DNA from: Acidobacteriota bacterium
Lineage (GTDB): Bacteria > Acidobacteriota > Terriglobia > Terriglobales > Acidobacteriaceae
Length of the DNA: 64,000 nt
Assembly (NCBI GenBank): GCA_021792135.1
Contig: JAJYVF010000024.1
Location: 1 to 64,000, forward strand
Direction: 5' to 3'
The position numbers and the translations under genes are program-made. The notes beneath the pieces were generated by a model. The model did not search any database. It saw only the letters and a program-made list of their open reading frames with translations, and was not told where the DNA came from. Positions 15,959 through 24,644 of the stretch are shown here, in pieces; position 1 is the stretch's first letter; each line of letters starts with the position of its first letter.

Positions 15959-17653
15959 ATGAACGATCTTTCTGATGTTGTTGAGCGGCTTGCGCGGAGC
16001 GTGGAAGCTCTGGAGCGCCGCGTTTCCGCCCTCGAGGGACGTTCGCAGCCGGAGTTGCCGGTCGAGGTTCCGCCTGCTGCGCCGCAACTGCGTCCTGCGA
16101 GACCGGCGGGGGCGCAGGCGGGAATCTTCTCGCTCCTTGGCAAGGCGATGCTGGGCATTGCCGGAGCGTATCTGCTTCGCGCCCTGGCGGAGTCGAGCGC
16201 CCTGCCAGGCGGTCCGGTGATCGCGGTGGCGATTGCGTACGCCCTGGTCTGGCTGATTCCGGCTTCGCGGGCCCCGGAGAGAGCGTCGGTCAGCAGCCTG
16301 GTGTGGGCCAGCACATCGGTCCTGATTCTGGTGCCGATGCTTTGGGAGCTGACTCTTCGCTTCCGCCTTCTTTCCGATGCGGTGACTGCCGGAGTTCTTG
16401 CCGGATTTGTCATCGCGGCTCTGGTGCTGGGATGGCGGCGCCATTTCGCGGCATTGACATGGGTGGTCAGCGGAGTGGCGAGCGTGGCTGCAGTCTCTTT
16501 TGCCATCGTGACGCAGGATCTTCTGCCTTTCCTGCTCACGCTGCTGCTGATCGCGGTGGCCACTGAAGTTGCGGTGCTCCGGCAGCGGAACGCTCACGTG
16601 AGGGCTGTCGTCGCGGCTGCTGCCGACCTGGGGATCTTTGCTCTGATCTGGGTGTTCTCGAGCGCCCCGGCCGAGCACGCGGAATATCGACCTGTCGCTG
16701 CCGCTCTGCTGCCGGCTCCCGGCGCCATCCTGCTGTTCATCTATGCGGCCAGCGCCAGCACACAAACGGTCCTTCTGCGGCGAGGGATATCCTTCTTCGA
16801 GATCGTGCAGACGCTGGTTGCGTTTCTTCTGGCGATCTGGGGTGTGCTGGTCTTCTGGTCGGGTCCCGGAGCTGCGGTTCTCGGATTGGTTTGCCTTGGG
16901 GCGTCGATTGCCGGTTATGCCGTCACCTTTGGCTGGTTCGATCCTGCGCACGCACAGCGGAACTACCACGTCTATGCCACAGGCAGCCTGGCGCTGCTTC
17001 TGGCCGGCTGCTTTCTCAGCCTGCCGGCTCCATGGCTTGCCGTCTGCCTCAGCGGGTGCGCGGTTGCAGCAGCGGTGCTGGGAGCGTCCAGCGGCCGGCT
17101 GACCCTGGGATTTCACGGGCTGGCCTGTCTGGTGTCGGCTGCGGTTTCATCCGGGCTGCTGGTCTGGGCTCCTCATGCAATGGCCGGTCCTTTTCCGGGT
17201 TCCCCCGGATGGGTACGTCTCACGGTCTTCGGATCGGCGGTCGCCTGCTATGGCGCCGTGGTTCGGTCTGCCGGAGAGCGTTGGTGGAATCGCACGCTCA
17301 GTCTTCTCTGCGCGGGGACAGCGGCAGGATCGGCGGCGGCCTTCATTGTGTGGGCTTTGGTGCGAGTCACGGTCCCGGCAACTCCCGCCGCGTCCACGCT
17401 CGCGGTCATTCGCACCCTGGTCCTGTGCGCTGTTTCGCTGGGTTTGGCGTGGGCTGGTTCGTTCTGGCGTAAGGTCGAACTCGTCTGGCTTGCCTGGAGC
17501 GGCCTGGTTCTGGGCGCGCTCAAGCTGCTCGTTGAAGACCTGCGCCATGGCCACCTGGGGTTCACCGCAGCCTCAATCTTCCTCTACGCGGTCACACTGC
17601 TTCTGGTTCCGCGGGTCGTCCGTTTGCAGCACAGAGCCGCCGGCCGGAACTGA
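15959..17653 (+). CDS. Polytopic membrane protein, DUF2339-like architecture
   Basis: A short N-terminal coiled coil (DVVERLARSVEALERRVSALEG, in two halves) and a Pro-rich linker (residues 35-60) precede roughly sixteen hydrophobic helices that fill the remaining 500 residues. This layout, with LLGKAMLGIAGAYLLRALAE at the first helix, resembles DUF2339 proteins, but the similarity is by pattern only. No catalytic or transport motif is seen. It starts 39 bases after nrfD on the same strand, so it may be co-transcribed with the respiratory module; the codon use is like its neighbours. Confidence 0.65.
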   Translation: MNDLSDVVERLARSVEALERRVSALEGRSQPELPVEVPPAAPQLRPARPAGAQAGIFSLLGKAMLGIAGAYLLRALAESSALPGGPVIAVAIAYALVWLIPASRAPERASVSSLVWASTSVLILVPMLWELTLRFRLLSDAVTAGVLAGFVIAALVLGWRRHFAALTWVVSGVASVAAVSFAIVTQDLLPFLLTLLLIAVATEVAVLRQRNAHVRAVVAAAADLGIFALIWVFSSAPAEHAEYRPVAAALLPAPGAILLFIYAASASTQTVLLRRGISFFEIVQTLVAFLLAIWGVLVFWSGPGAAVLGLVCLGASIAGYAVTFGWFDPAHAQRNYHVYATGSLALLLAGCFLSLPAPWLAVCLSGCAVAAAVLGASSGRLTLGFHGLACLVSAAVSSGLLVWAPHAMAGPFPGSPGWVRLTVFGSAVACYGAVVRSAGERWWNRTLSLLCAGTAAGSAAAFIVWALVRVTVPATPAASTLAVIRTLVLCAVSLGLAWAGSFWRKVELVWLAWSGLVLGALKLLVEDLRHGHLGFTAASIFLYAVTLLLVPRVVRLQHRAAGRN

Positions 17654-17671
17654 CGTTTCCTGCCCGTGGAC

Positions 17672-17709
17672 GAAAAAAAAGGGCCCGGATCTCACTCATC
17701 TCCGGGCCC
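17672..17709 (-). terminator. Rho-independent terminator
   Basis: On the minus strand a GC-rich hairpin (GGGCCCGGAGAT paired with ATCCGGGCCC, 7-base loop) is followed by eight Ts (17680-17673). It lies 16 bases after the stop of the small secreted protein gene and would also stop little else, since the plus-strand gene ends at 17653. Confidence 0.85.
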
Positions 17710-17725
17710 GATAGGTCCTGGTACA

Positions 17726-18148
17726 TCACTTGAGGGCCAGAAAGACCTTATGCGCGCCTTCAAGGTTCGCATCCTCGTGCCACGCCCGGCGTTCCCGCTT
17801 CGAGGCGGGAAGGTCCATGTTCATGGAAACGGAGGGGCACAGGATCTGGCTCAGAAAATATTCGTGGCCGTAGTAGTGGAAGACCAACCTGCCGGGGTCG
17901 GTCGAGTTGGCCTGCACAAACTCCGCCACCGATGGGGAGAGCACGCCGACCGGCAGATCGCGGTTGTGAATCTCGATGGCGCCGGACGAGACCGGCGTGA
18001 TCGTGTAGGTACCTGCGGGGAGAACCTTATTGCCCACCGTGAAATCGAATGGAACAGTCGCCTGGACTGCACGACCCTGAGCCACGGCACCGGCTGTTGT
18101 GAGGAGGCTGGCCAGGGCAAAAACGACGATTGAGGTGATGCCTTTCAT
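17726..18148 (-). CDS. Small secreted protein, sigma-54-driven, function unknown
   Basis: From the ATG at 18148 (GGGAGA site nine bases upstream) the product is 140 residues. A typical Sec signal peptide (KGITSIVVFALASLLTTAGAVAQ) precedes a beta-rich domain beginning VQATVPFDFTVGNKVLPAGTYTI. I associate this opening with a small-protein family common in acidobacterial genomes, but its function is not known to me. Two Cys are absent from the mature N-terminal half; the C-terminus is basic. The gene has its own -24/-12 promoter, a roughly 120-nt leader and a strong terminator, so it is a monocistronic regulon member divergent from a sigma-54 activator. Confidence 0.8.
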   Translation of the reverse strand: MKGITSIVVFALASLLTTAGAVAQGRAVQATVPFDFTVGNKVLPAGTYTITPVSSGAIEIHNRDLPVGVLSPSVAEFVQANSTDPGRLVFHYYGHEYFLSQILCPSVSMNMDLPASKRERRAWHEDANLEGAHKVFLALK

Positions 18149-18277
18149 GACGATATCTCCCTTCTCGAAGCGCCTTCTGAGCGCCTCTCCGGACTCCTCA
18201 CAGTGGAGCCCGAACTGAATTTTGTCTGGTGTTCGGAAGGCCCTTCCTTCCGGGCTTGGGGTAACGCCCGGGAATAT

Positions 18278-18294
18278 TGCAGTCTTCGTGCCAA
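18278..18294 (-). promoter_or_regulatory. Sigma-54 (RpoN) -24/-12 promoter
   Basis: On the minus strand TTGGCACGAAGACTGCAA occupies 18294 to 18277. GG (18292-18291) and GC (18280-18279) are separated by exactly ten bases, and TGGCACG-N4-CTGCA differs from the TGGCACG-N4-TTGCA consensus at one base. The start site would be near 18268, with the secreted protein ATG at 18148. Confidence 0.8.
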
Positions 18295-18383
18295 AGCTGC
18301 CGCTGCTGCCGCACAGCGCGCGTACTGATTGGTGCCCGTGTGTTTTCAATGCGATACGGATGGAGAGGTTGTGAGATCCCTGG

Positions 18384-18400
18384 GTTCCCTGGCCGGGAAC
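18384..18400. promoter_or_regulatory. Inverted repeat GTTCCC-N5-GGGAAC, candidate activator site
   Basis: Perfect 6-bp arms in the divergent region, about 92-108 bases upstream of the -24 element. GGTTCCC recurs at about 18444-18450 and 18479-18485, suggesting a repeated binding motif. Assignment to the adjacent activator is an inference. Confidence 0.4.
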
Positions 18401-18410
18401 TACCCCTCGC

Positions 18411-18428
18411 GGTATCCGATCGGATACC
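18411..18428. promoter_or_regulatory. Perfect 18-bp palindrome, candidate enhancer of the sigma-54 promoter
   Basis: GGTATCCGATCGGATACC is its own reverse complement and lies about 120 bases upstream of the -24 box, the normal place for an activator binding site of a sigma-54 promoter. Confidence 0.5.
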
Positions 18429-18473
18429 CTCCAGGAATCGGTTGGTTCCCAGCGATCTTCGCCCGCGTGATGG

Positions 18474-18503
18474 GTGACGGTTCCCGTACGGGTTCGCTAC
18501 ACT
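18474..18503 (+). promoter_or_regulatory. Sigma-70-type promoter of the FHA-sigma-54 activator gene
   Basis: GTGACG (18474-18479) and TACACT (18498-18503) are separated by 18 bases. The palindrome CCCGTACGGG (18483-18492) sits between them, where a bound protein would block polymerase, so autorepression is possible. AGGAG lies before the TTG start at 18523. Confidence 0.5.
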
Positions 18504-18522
18504 GGAGCGCTCAGGAGAATTC

Positions 18523-20376
18523 TTGAAACCGAGGCTCGCTGGAATCTCTGGTCCGCTGCGGGGCACCGTACGCGAACTGGGTAGTGAAGAACTGTCCATC
18601 GGTCGGCTGGAGGCGAACGGCCTTTGCCTGCCCGACCCCGCCGTTTCGCGGAAGCACTGTACGATTCAGCAGGTGGACGGACGCTTTGAACTGGCGGATC
18701 TCGACAGCCGGAACGGCACCTTTGTCAACGGGATCCCGGTTCGAAACAAGGTACTGGAGCACGGCGACACGATCCGCGTTGGCCACTGCGAGCTGGTTTT
18801 CCTTTTGGGCGAAGACGAAGGCGGGGAAAGCCTGAACCTGCGTCCGGTTGAGGAGCCGCCGGTCCTGGCAACCAGGACGATTCAGTTCGCTCAGCCGTCA
18901 TCCAGATTTCCCACGGCGGGAGTCGAAGTTGGGCGCATGGCGCGGGACCTGACGGCGCTGTTCCGGATCACGAATGTCATTAATTCCATACGCGACCTCG
19001 GGGCACTTCAGCGCGAACTTCTGCAGGTGATTTGTGAGGTCATCCCGGCGGAGCAAGGCGCGATCATCCTGCTCACCGATCCCAACAATGAGGCGGGCTC
19101 GGTTTGTAACTGGTGCCGAGAGGACGGGGACAAGCGGCCTCTCAGGGTCCATAGGGATCTGGTGCATCGGGCCCTGTGGGAACGCTCGGCGGTGTTCACG
19201 GACGTGGGCTGCGACGCGAAGGATCCCTGTAACGTGCTCTGCGTGCCCCTGATTGCCGCGGAGCGAACGCTGGGGGTCATCTACCTGACGGCCTCGCAAC
19301 CCGTTTCACCTTTCCTGGAAGACCATATCCACTTCCTGAGTTCCGTCTCGCGGATCGCCGCGGTCACCCTCGAGAACAGGCTCGCGCTCGATGCGCTGAG
19401 TTCGGAAAACGAGGCGCTGAAGGAACAAATCCATACCAGCAAAATGGTGGGGGAGAGCCGGCAAATCCGGCAGGTGGAGGAATTCGTCACCCGGGTGGCG
19501 CGGGGAGACACGACCGTCCTGATCCGCGGGGAGAGCGGCACCGGCAAGGAGCTCGTCGCCCGCGCGATCCATCATCACAGCCCGCGTTCGGGTCGGCCTT
19601 TCGTGGCCATCAACTGTGCGGCGATCCCGGAGGCTCTGCTGGAAAGCGAACTCTTCGGGCACGAAAAGGGTGCGTTCACCGGGGCTGTCGCAATGAAAAA
19701 GGGCAAGCTGGAAGCGGCCGAGAACGGGACTCTGTTCCTGGACGAGATTGGCGAACTTGCGCCGGGCCTGCAGGCGAAACTGCTGCGCGTGCTGCAGCAG
19801 AGGGAATTTGAGCGTCTCGGCGGAACACGGCCGATTGCTTTCACCGCCCGCGTCGTAGCCGCGACAAACAGGAACCTGGAGCAGGCCATCAAGTCCGGGG
19901 AATTTCGGCAGGATCTTTATTACCGGCTCAATGTTGTCTCGGTGACTGTGCCTCCGTTGCGCGAGCACCGCGACGACATTCCGCTGCTGGCCCTCTTCTT
20001 TGCGGCGAAATATGCGGAGAAGAGCAAACGTCCGTTCAAGGGCATCTCGCGCGAGGCGCGAACGCTGCTGATGCATTACAGCTGGCCTGGGAATGTGCGC
20101 GAACTGGAGAATGCCATCGAGCATGCCATCGTGCTGGGCCTGACGGAGGAGATTCTGCCCGAAGACCTCCCGACCGCCATCCTCGAGGAAGAGTCCGCCG
20201 GGCTGGAGGCGGCCCGGTACCATGCGGTGCTGAATAACACAAAGAAGGAGCTGATCCTGCGTGCGCTTCGGGAAGCCGATGGAAGTTATCCGGAGGCGGC
20301 GCGGCTGCTCGGGATCCATCCGAAGTATCTGCACCGGCTGGTGCGGACCTTGAACCTGAAATCAAAGATTCGTTAG
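18523..20376 (+). CDS. Sigma-54-dependent transcriptional activator, FHA-GAF-AAA+-Fis HTH
   Basis: The 617-residue protein begins with an FHA phosphothreonine-binding domain (GR at 27-28, SRKH at 42-45, N64 and N69). A GAF sensor domain follows (about 140-290), then an AAA+ domain with Walker A GESGTGKE (336-343), GAFTGA (383-388) and Walker B FLDEIG (405-410), and a C-terminal Fis-type helix-turn-helix (about 575-610). The GAFTGA loop means it can open RpoN polymerase. The FHA domain suggests input from a Ser/Thr kinase, but no kinase gene is adjacent. TTG start at 18523. A good -24/-12 promoter lies in the divergent region, the natural first target. Confidence 0.93.
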   Translation: MKPRLAGISGPLRGTVRELGSEELSIGRLEANGLCLPDPAVSRKHCTIQQVDGRFELADLDSRNGTFVNGIPVRNKVLEHGDTIRVGHCELVFLLGEDEGGESLNLRPVEEPPVLATRTIQFAQPSSRFPTAGVEVGRMARDLTALFRITNVINSIRDLGALQRELLQVICEVIPAEQGAIILLTDPNNEAGSVCNWCREDGDKRPLRVHRDLVHRALWERSAVFTDVGCDAKDPCNVLCVPLIAAERTLGVIYLTASQPVSPFLEDHIHFLSSVSRIAAVTLENRLALDALSSENEALKEQIHTSKMVGESRQIRQVEEFVTRVARGDTTVLIRGESGTGKELVARAIHHHSPRSGRPFVAINCAAIPEALLESELFGHEKGAFTGAVAMKKGKLEAAENGTLFLDEIGELAPGLQAKLLRVLQQREFERLGGTRPIAFTARVVAATNRNLEQAIKSGEFRQDLYYRLNVVSVTVPPLREHRDDIPLLALFFAAKYAEKSKRPFKGISREARTLLMHYSWPGNVRELENAIEHAIVLGLTEEILPEDLPTAILEEESAGLEAARYHAVLNNTKKELILRALREADGSYPEAARLLGIHPKYLHRLVRTLNLKSKIR

Positions 20377-20509
20377 GGGCGGCTGCGCCAGGTCGCGATG
20401 CGGCGATGGCCGAGTTTAGACTTAGGGGTCGCGTGAGGCGCGAGCTCTGGGTTACTTGTTCTGGCCCGGCGCGGAGTCGTAGAAGCGGCCGGCGCTGCGG
20501 AGATTGTCG

Positions 20510-22207
20510 ATGAATTGCAGAGTCCTGAGAGGCCTGGTTTCCCTTTCCCTTGCGGCAGCCCTGGTCTGCCCTGTTGTCGCTGCGGAGGACCCGGCGCGCG
20601 AGCAGTCGCGCTCCATGGTGATGACGCAGTACGGAATCGTCGCCACCAGCCAGGCGGTCGCCTCGCAGGCGGGCGCGGCGATCCTGGCCAGGGGCGGGAA
20701 TGCCGTCGATGCGGCCATCGCGGCGAACGCCGCGCTGGGCGTGATTGAGCCGATGATGAACGGCGTGGGCGGCGATCTGTTTGCCATTGTCTACGATGCG
20801 AAGGCGCACCACCTGTACGGGCTGAATGCGAGCGGCTGGGCTCCGGAGAAGCTGAGCGTCGAAGCTCTCGCGCAGCGTGGCATAACGCATATGAGGACCA
20901 TCGACGAGGTGACGGTTCCGGGCGCTGTGGCGGGATGGGATGCGCTGAGAAAACGCTGGGGCCGGCTTTCGATGGCAGAGGATCTGGCGCCTGCGATCGC
21001 GCTGGCCAAGAACGGGATCGCCGTCACGGAAACGGATGCGGAGAACTGGAAGACCTACGGGATGCCGTTCGCAGCAAATCCTGAGTTCGCGAAGGTCTTT
21101 CTGCCCGAAGGGCATGCTCCCGCCGCGGGGGATCTGTTCCGGAATCCGGAACTGGCGGCGACGCTGGGCAGGATTGCCGAGCACGGCCGCGACGGCTTCT
21201 ACCAGGGCCCGACGGCAGATGCCATTCTGAAGCTGGAGCGGCAGCTCGGCGGCTTCATGGAGGCCGATGATCTGACGGAGTTCCAGCCGGAATGGGTGGA
21301 TCCGGTGAGCACCACCTATCACGGCTGGACGGTCTACGAGATGCCGCCGAACGGGCAGGGCATTGCCGCTCTGCAGATGCTCAACATCATGGAGAACTTT
21401 CCCATCCGGGAATGGGGCCACAACAGCCAGAAATCCCTCCACGTGGAAATCGAGGCGAAGAAGCTGGCCTATGCGGATCTGCAGCATTATGTCGGCGATC
21501 CGCATGCGACCCATATCCCGGTTCAGGAACTCATCTCCAAGAGCCTGGCGGCACAGCGGGCGAAGCTGATCACCGATAAGGCCGCCTGCAGTGTCCTTCC
21601 TTCGAAGCTCAACACCGAACTTTCGCACCTTTCCAGCGACACAACCTATCTGGCTGTGGTGGACCACGAGGGCGATGAGGTATCGCTGATCCAGAGCAAC
21701 GCTGGCGCATTTGGAGGCGGTCTGGTCGCTCCCGGGACCGGCTTTCCGCTGCAGAATCGCGGCGCGGGATTCACGCTGCAGCCGGACAGGCCGAACACGC
21801 TGCGCCCGCGTACGCGTCCGCTGCACACGATTATTCCGGGATTCATGCAGAAGGGCGGCCGCCGGATCGCATTCGGCATCATGGGCGGCTTCAATCAGGC
21901 GCAGGCGCACGCGCAGTTTGTCTCGAATATCGTGGATTTCAACATGAATATTCAGGCTGCTCTCGAAGCGGCACGGTTCACGAAGCGCGATTTCGGCGGC
22001 TGCGACGTGTGGATGGAGAACGGCATTGCGCCGGATGTGATCGCAGGGCTGCGCAGACAGGGTCACATCATTACCGTCTGGCCACGTTACTTCCAGGGAA
22101 TGGGCAGGGGAAACGCCGTCGAGGTCAACGAGTCTTCACCTGTACACTATGGAGCGACAGATCCCCGAGCCGATGGAGAGGCAGTCCCGGAGCAGATGCC
22201 ATTCTGA
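20510..22207 (+). CDS. ggt: Gamma-glutamyltransferase, secreted
   Basis: GGT cleaves or transfers the gamma-glutamyl group of glutathione and related peptides in the periplasm and matures by self-cleavage. The ATG at 20510 (CGGAG upstream) gives 565 residues with a signal peptide (about 1-25). The processing site and nucleophile are Thr378 in SSDTTYLAVVDHEGD; the start of the large subunit (ATSQAVASQAGAAILARGGNAVDAA) and MNGVGGDLF are typical. The oxyanion region QSNAGAFGGGLV and the loop IPGFMQKGGRR/GIMGGF are also present. It opens a run of exported enzymes (isomerase, oxidoreductase, DinB, acylase) on the same strand. Confidence 0.93.
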   Translation: MNCRVLRGLVSLSLAAALVCPVVAAEDPAREQSRSMVMTQYGIVATSQAVASQAGAAILARGGNAVDAAIAANAALGVIEPMMNGVGGDLFAIVYDAKAHHLYGLNASGWAPEKLSVEALAQRGITHMRTIDEVTVPGAVAGWDALRKRWGRLSMAEDLAPAIALAKNGIAVTETDAENWKTYGMPFAANPEFAKVFLPEGHAPAAGDLFRNPELAATLGRIAEHGRDGFYQGPTADAILKLERQLGGFMEADDLTEFQPEWVDPVSTTYHGWTVYEMPPNGQGIAALQMLNIMENFPIREWGHNSQKSLHVEIEAKKLAYADLQHYVGDPHATHIPVQELISKSLAAQRAKLITDKAACSVLPSKLNTELSHLSSDTTYLAVVDHEGDEVSLIQSNAGAFGGGLVAPGTGFPLQNRGAGFTLQPDRPNTLRPRTRPLHTIIPGFMQKGGRRIAFGIMGGFNQAQAHAQFVSNIVDFNMNIQAALEAARFTKRDFGGCDVWMENGIAPDVIAGLRRQGHIITVWPRYFQGMGRGNAVEVNESSPVHYGATDPRADGEAVPEQMPF

Positions 22208-22276
22208 CGGGGAAGGGTCGAACAGAACAGCGCTCCGGCAAAGGCGCATTCGAGGATTCATTCTGAAGGGGTCACC

Positions 22277-23272
22277 ATGCAGAGGAGAGAATTTCTGGCG
22301 GGCGCATTCAGCGCGACCATGATGGGGGCTGCCGCGTATGCGGGCGCTGTTCCTGCGGGATCGGGTGCGAGTTCGGCCGATCCGGGTTCACCAACCGGGC
22401 AGGAAGAGCAGGGAATTCCCGGCGTAAAGCCGATGGCAGTCGGTCTTCTGATTCAGCCTGCCAATGGGCCGGAAGAAGCCATCGCGCGGGTGCATGAGCT
22501 GGGCATGTCCAACTGCTTTCTGTCTCTGGATGGCTATCTGGGGCGGTATTCCAGATCGCTGGCTGAGCAGATCGGCGGTCTTCTGGACAAATACCAGGTA
22601 GTGGCGACCGCGGCGGAGGTAGTCGGTCCCGGCCCGCTGGTGTGGGATTTCCTGCACGGGCCTGCGACCATCGGCCTGGTGCCGCGCGCAACCCGCAGGG
22701 CGAGGATGGATGCTCTGAAGCAGACCTCGGATTTCGCCGCCCAGCTGAAGATTCGCCAGGTGCAGACCCACTGCGGCTTCCTGCCGGAAAACCCAGCCGA
22801 TCCGTTATACGACGAAGCGGTTCTGGCCATTCGCGAGGTGGCTCAGCACTGCGCTGGCAACGGGCAGATGTTTCTGATGGAAACCGGCCAGGAAACGCCG
22901 ACGACGATGTCGCGGGCGATTCTGGACGTGAACCAGCCCAACCTCGGCGTCGGCCTCGACACCGCGAATCTGATCCTCTACGGCAAGGCGAATCCGGTGG
23001 ATGCCGTTGATATCATCGGAACTCATGTGCGAAGCATTCATGCCAAGGACGGAAGGTGGCCTACGGACCCGATGAAACTTGGCGAGGAGGTCCTGATCGG
23101 CAAGGGGCTGGTCAATTTCCAGCAGGTTTTCACCAGGCTGCATCGCCTCGGCTACAGGGGCGCGGTCACGATTGAGCGTGAAATTTCAGGCCCGCAGCAG
23201 ATTGCGGATGTTAAGGTCGAGAAAGTCTATCTCGATCGAGTTATCTCTCGCGTGCATTCAGAACAGGTATAA
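22277..23272 (+). CDS. Sugar phosphate isomerase/epimerase-like TIM-barrel protein, exported
   Basis: The N-terminus MQRREFLAGAFSATMMGAAA carries an RREFL twin-arginine motif. The 331-residue protein then shows the xylose-isomerase-like TIM-barrel pattern: VQTHCGF, FLMETGQETP with a metal-ligand Glu, VGLDTANLILYG with Asp, SIHAKDGRW with His and Asp, and a late VTIEREI Glu. These supply a divalent metal site for an isomerase, epimerase or dehydratase on sugars or polyols. It is 17 bases before a Gfo/Idh/MocA oxidoreductase that also has a Tat signal, so the two probably act on one substrate outside the cytoplasm. Confidence 0.82.
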   Translation: MQRREFLAGAFSATMMGAAAYAGAVPAGSGASSADPGSPTGQEEQGIPGVKPMAVGLLIQPANGPEEAIARVHELGMSNCFLSLDGYLGRYSRSLAEQIGGLLDKYQVVATAAEVVGPGPLVWDFLHGPATIGLVPRATRRARMDALKQTSDFAAQLKIRQVQTHCGFLPENPADPLYDEAVLAIREVAQHCAGNGQMFLMETGQETPTTMSRAILDVNQPNLGVGLDTANLILYGKANPVDAVDIIGTHVRSIHAKDGRWPTDPMKLGEEVLIGKGLVNFQQVFTRLHRLGYRGAVTIEREISGPQQIADVKVEKVYLDRVISRVHSEQV

Positions 23273-23289
23273 GGGATCATTCATTGGCT

Positions 23290-24561
23290 ATGGATAGAAG
23301 AGAGTTCATCGGCGGCGCTGCCGCATCGGGTGTGATGTTACTCAAATCGCGCACGGCCTTTGGTTCGCAGGCCAATTCCGCTGTGCGGCTCGGGCTGCTG
23401 GGTTGCGGCAGTCGCGGGACGTCGGTCGCTACGTCGTTTGCGAAAAACACTTCGGCGCGCATTGTGGCGCTCGCGGATATCTTTCCGGACCAACTGGCCA
23501 CAGCCAAAGCTCACTTCGACCAGGTGAACAGCTCGCTGGGCGTTCCGGCCATCGATCCGAAGCTGATGTTCCGCGGCTACCGGGCCTTCGAGGAACTGGC
23601 TGCCTCGCCCGACGTCGATGCGATCCAGATTTCGACACCGCCGTGGTTCCATGTGCAGCACCTGGACGCGGTGGTGGAGGCCGGCAAGCATGCCTACTGC
23701 GAGAAACCGCTGGGCGTGGACGTTGCCCAGGCGAAACAGGCGCTGGAGATCGGGAAGCGCGCGCAGGGACGGCTCAGCCTGGACGTTGGATTTGAGGTTC
23801 GCAGCGCGCCTCCGATTGCCGAAGCGATCCGGCGCATTCATGCCGGCGACATCGGCAAGGTGGTCTGCATCGCCGCGCACTACAACGCCCCGGCCGCGGT
23901 GAGTCACAGCGGGACCAACTGGTCGGCGGATGAATTTCGCCTGCGCAACTGGCTGTGGGACCGCGTGCTTTCCGGCGACATCATCGTGGAGCAGAACATC
24001 CACGTGATCGACCTCTGCAACTGGATTATCGGCAGCCATCCGCTGAAGGCATCGGCTACCGGCGGACGGAATGTTATCACCCACCAGGGAGATACCTGGG
24101 ATAACTACCAGGTCATCTACACCTATCCCGGAGATGTCCATGTGAGCTTCTCCTCGACGCAGTGGGGAGGAGGGAGCTGGTTCGACGTGACAGAGCGCAT
24201 CTTCGGAGCGACGGGCATTGCGGAAGCGCCGTACTCGGGTCCGGTGCGCATCATCGGCGCAAATGCGTGGTCCTGGCAGGGGAATGCTCCTGCCGCGCCG
24301 GGTGCGCCGGCTGCAGGCTTTGCCGCGAACGGAGCCTTCAGCGATAACCTGGAGTTTGCCGACCGCGAAAAGGACCGCGGATTCATCGAAAGCATCACCT
24401 CCGGCAATTTCCATAACCAGGCGGAAGCAGGCGCCGAGAGCGCAGTGAGCGCCATGCTGGGACGGATGGCCGGGCAGCGCGGCCATGAAGTGAGCTGGGA
24501 TGAGCAGATGCAGCATCCTGAGGTCTACACCCTGAACATGAACATGGCCCAGTTCACGTAA
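23290..24561 (+). CDS. Gfo/Idh/MocA family oxidoreductase, Tat-exported
   Basis: From the ATG at 23290 (MDRREFIGGAAASG, a Tat motif) the 423-residue product has a Rossmann dinucleotide site (VRLGLLGCGSRGTSVA, about residues 33-48), the family hallmark HAYCEKPLGVD with the catalytic Lys, and the second-domain motif DHVIDL-like NIHVIDLCNW. These enzymes oxidise or reduce sugars and related polyols with tightly bound NAD(P). A Tat signal fits export of a folded, cofactor-loaded protein. It is paired with the TIM-barrel isomerase upstream. Substrate unknown. Confidence 0.87.
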   Translation: MDRREFIGGAAASGVMLLKSRTAFGSQANSAVRLGLLGCGSRGTSVATSFAKNTSARIVALADIFPDQLATAKAHFDQVNSSLGVPAIDPKLMFRGYRAFEELAASPDVDAIQISTPPWFHVQHLDAVVEAGKHAYCEKPLGVDVAQAKQALEIGKRAQGRLSLDVGFEVRSAPPIAEAIRRIHAGDIGKVVCIAAHYNAPAAVSHSGTNWSADEFRLRNWLWDRVLSGDIIVEQNIHVIDLCNWIIGSHPLKASATGGRNVITHQGDTWDNYQVIYTYPGDVHVSFSSTQWGGGSWFDVTERIFGATGIAEAPYSGPVRIIGANAWSWQGNAPAAPGAPAAGFAANGAFSDNLEFADREKDRGFIESITSGNFHNQAEAGAESAVSAMLGRMAGQRGHEVSWDEQMQHPEVYTLNMNMAQFT

Positions 24562-24644
24562 CCTCACAATTCGGCACTCCTCCGCGCGCTGTGGCAATCT
24601 GGTAGCCTTGGGGCGCGGCTCTGCGCCGCAGCGAGGAGACGGCT

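Noticed and set aside
24591-24606. TGGCAATCTGGTAGCC before the DinB gene as a second sigma-54 promoter
   Set aside because: GG and GC have the right ten-base spacing, but TGGCAA and TAGC match the -24 and -12 boxes poorly, and no palindrome lies upstream.
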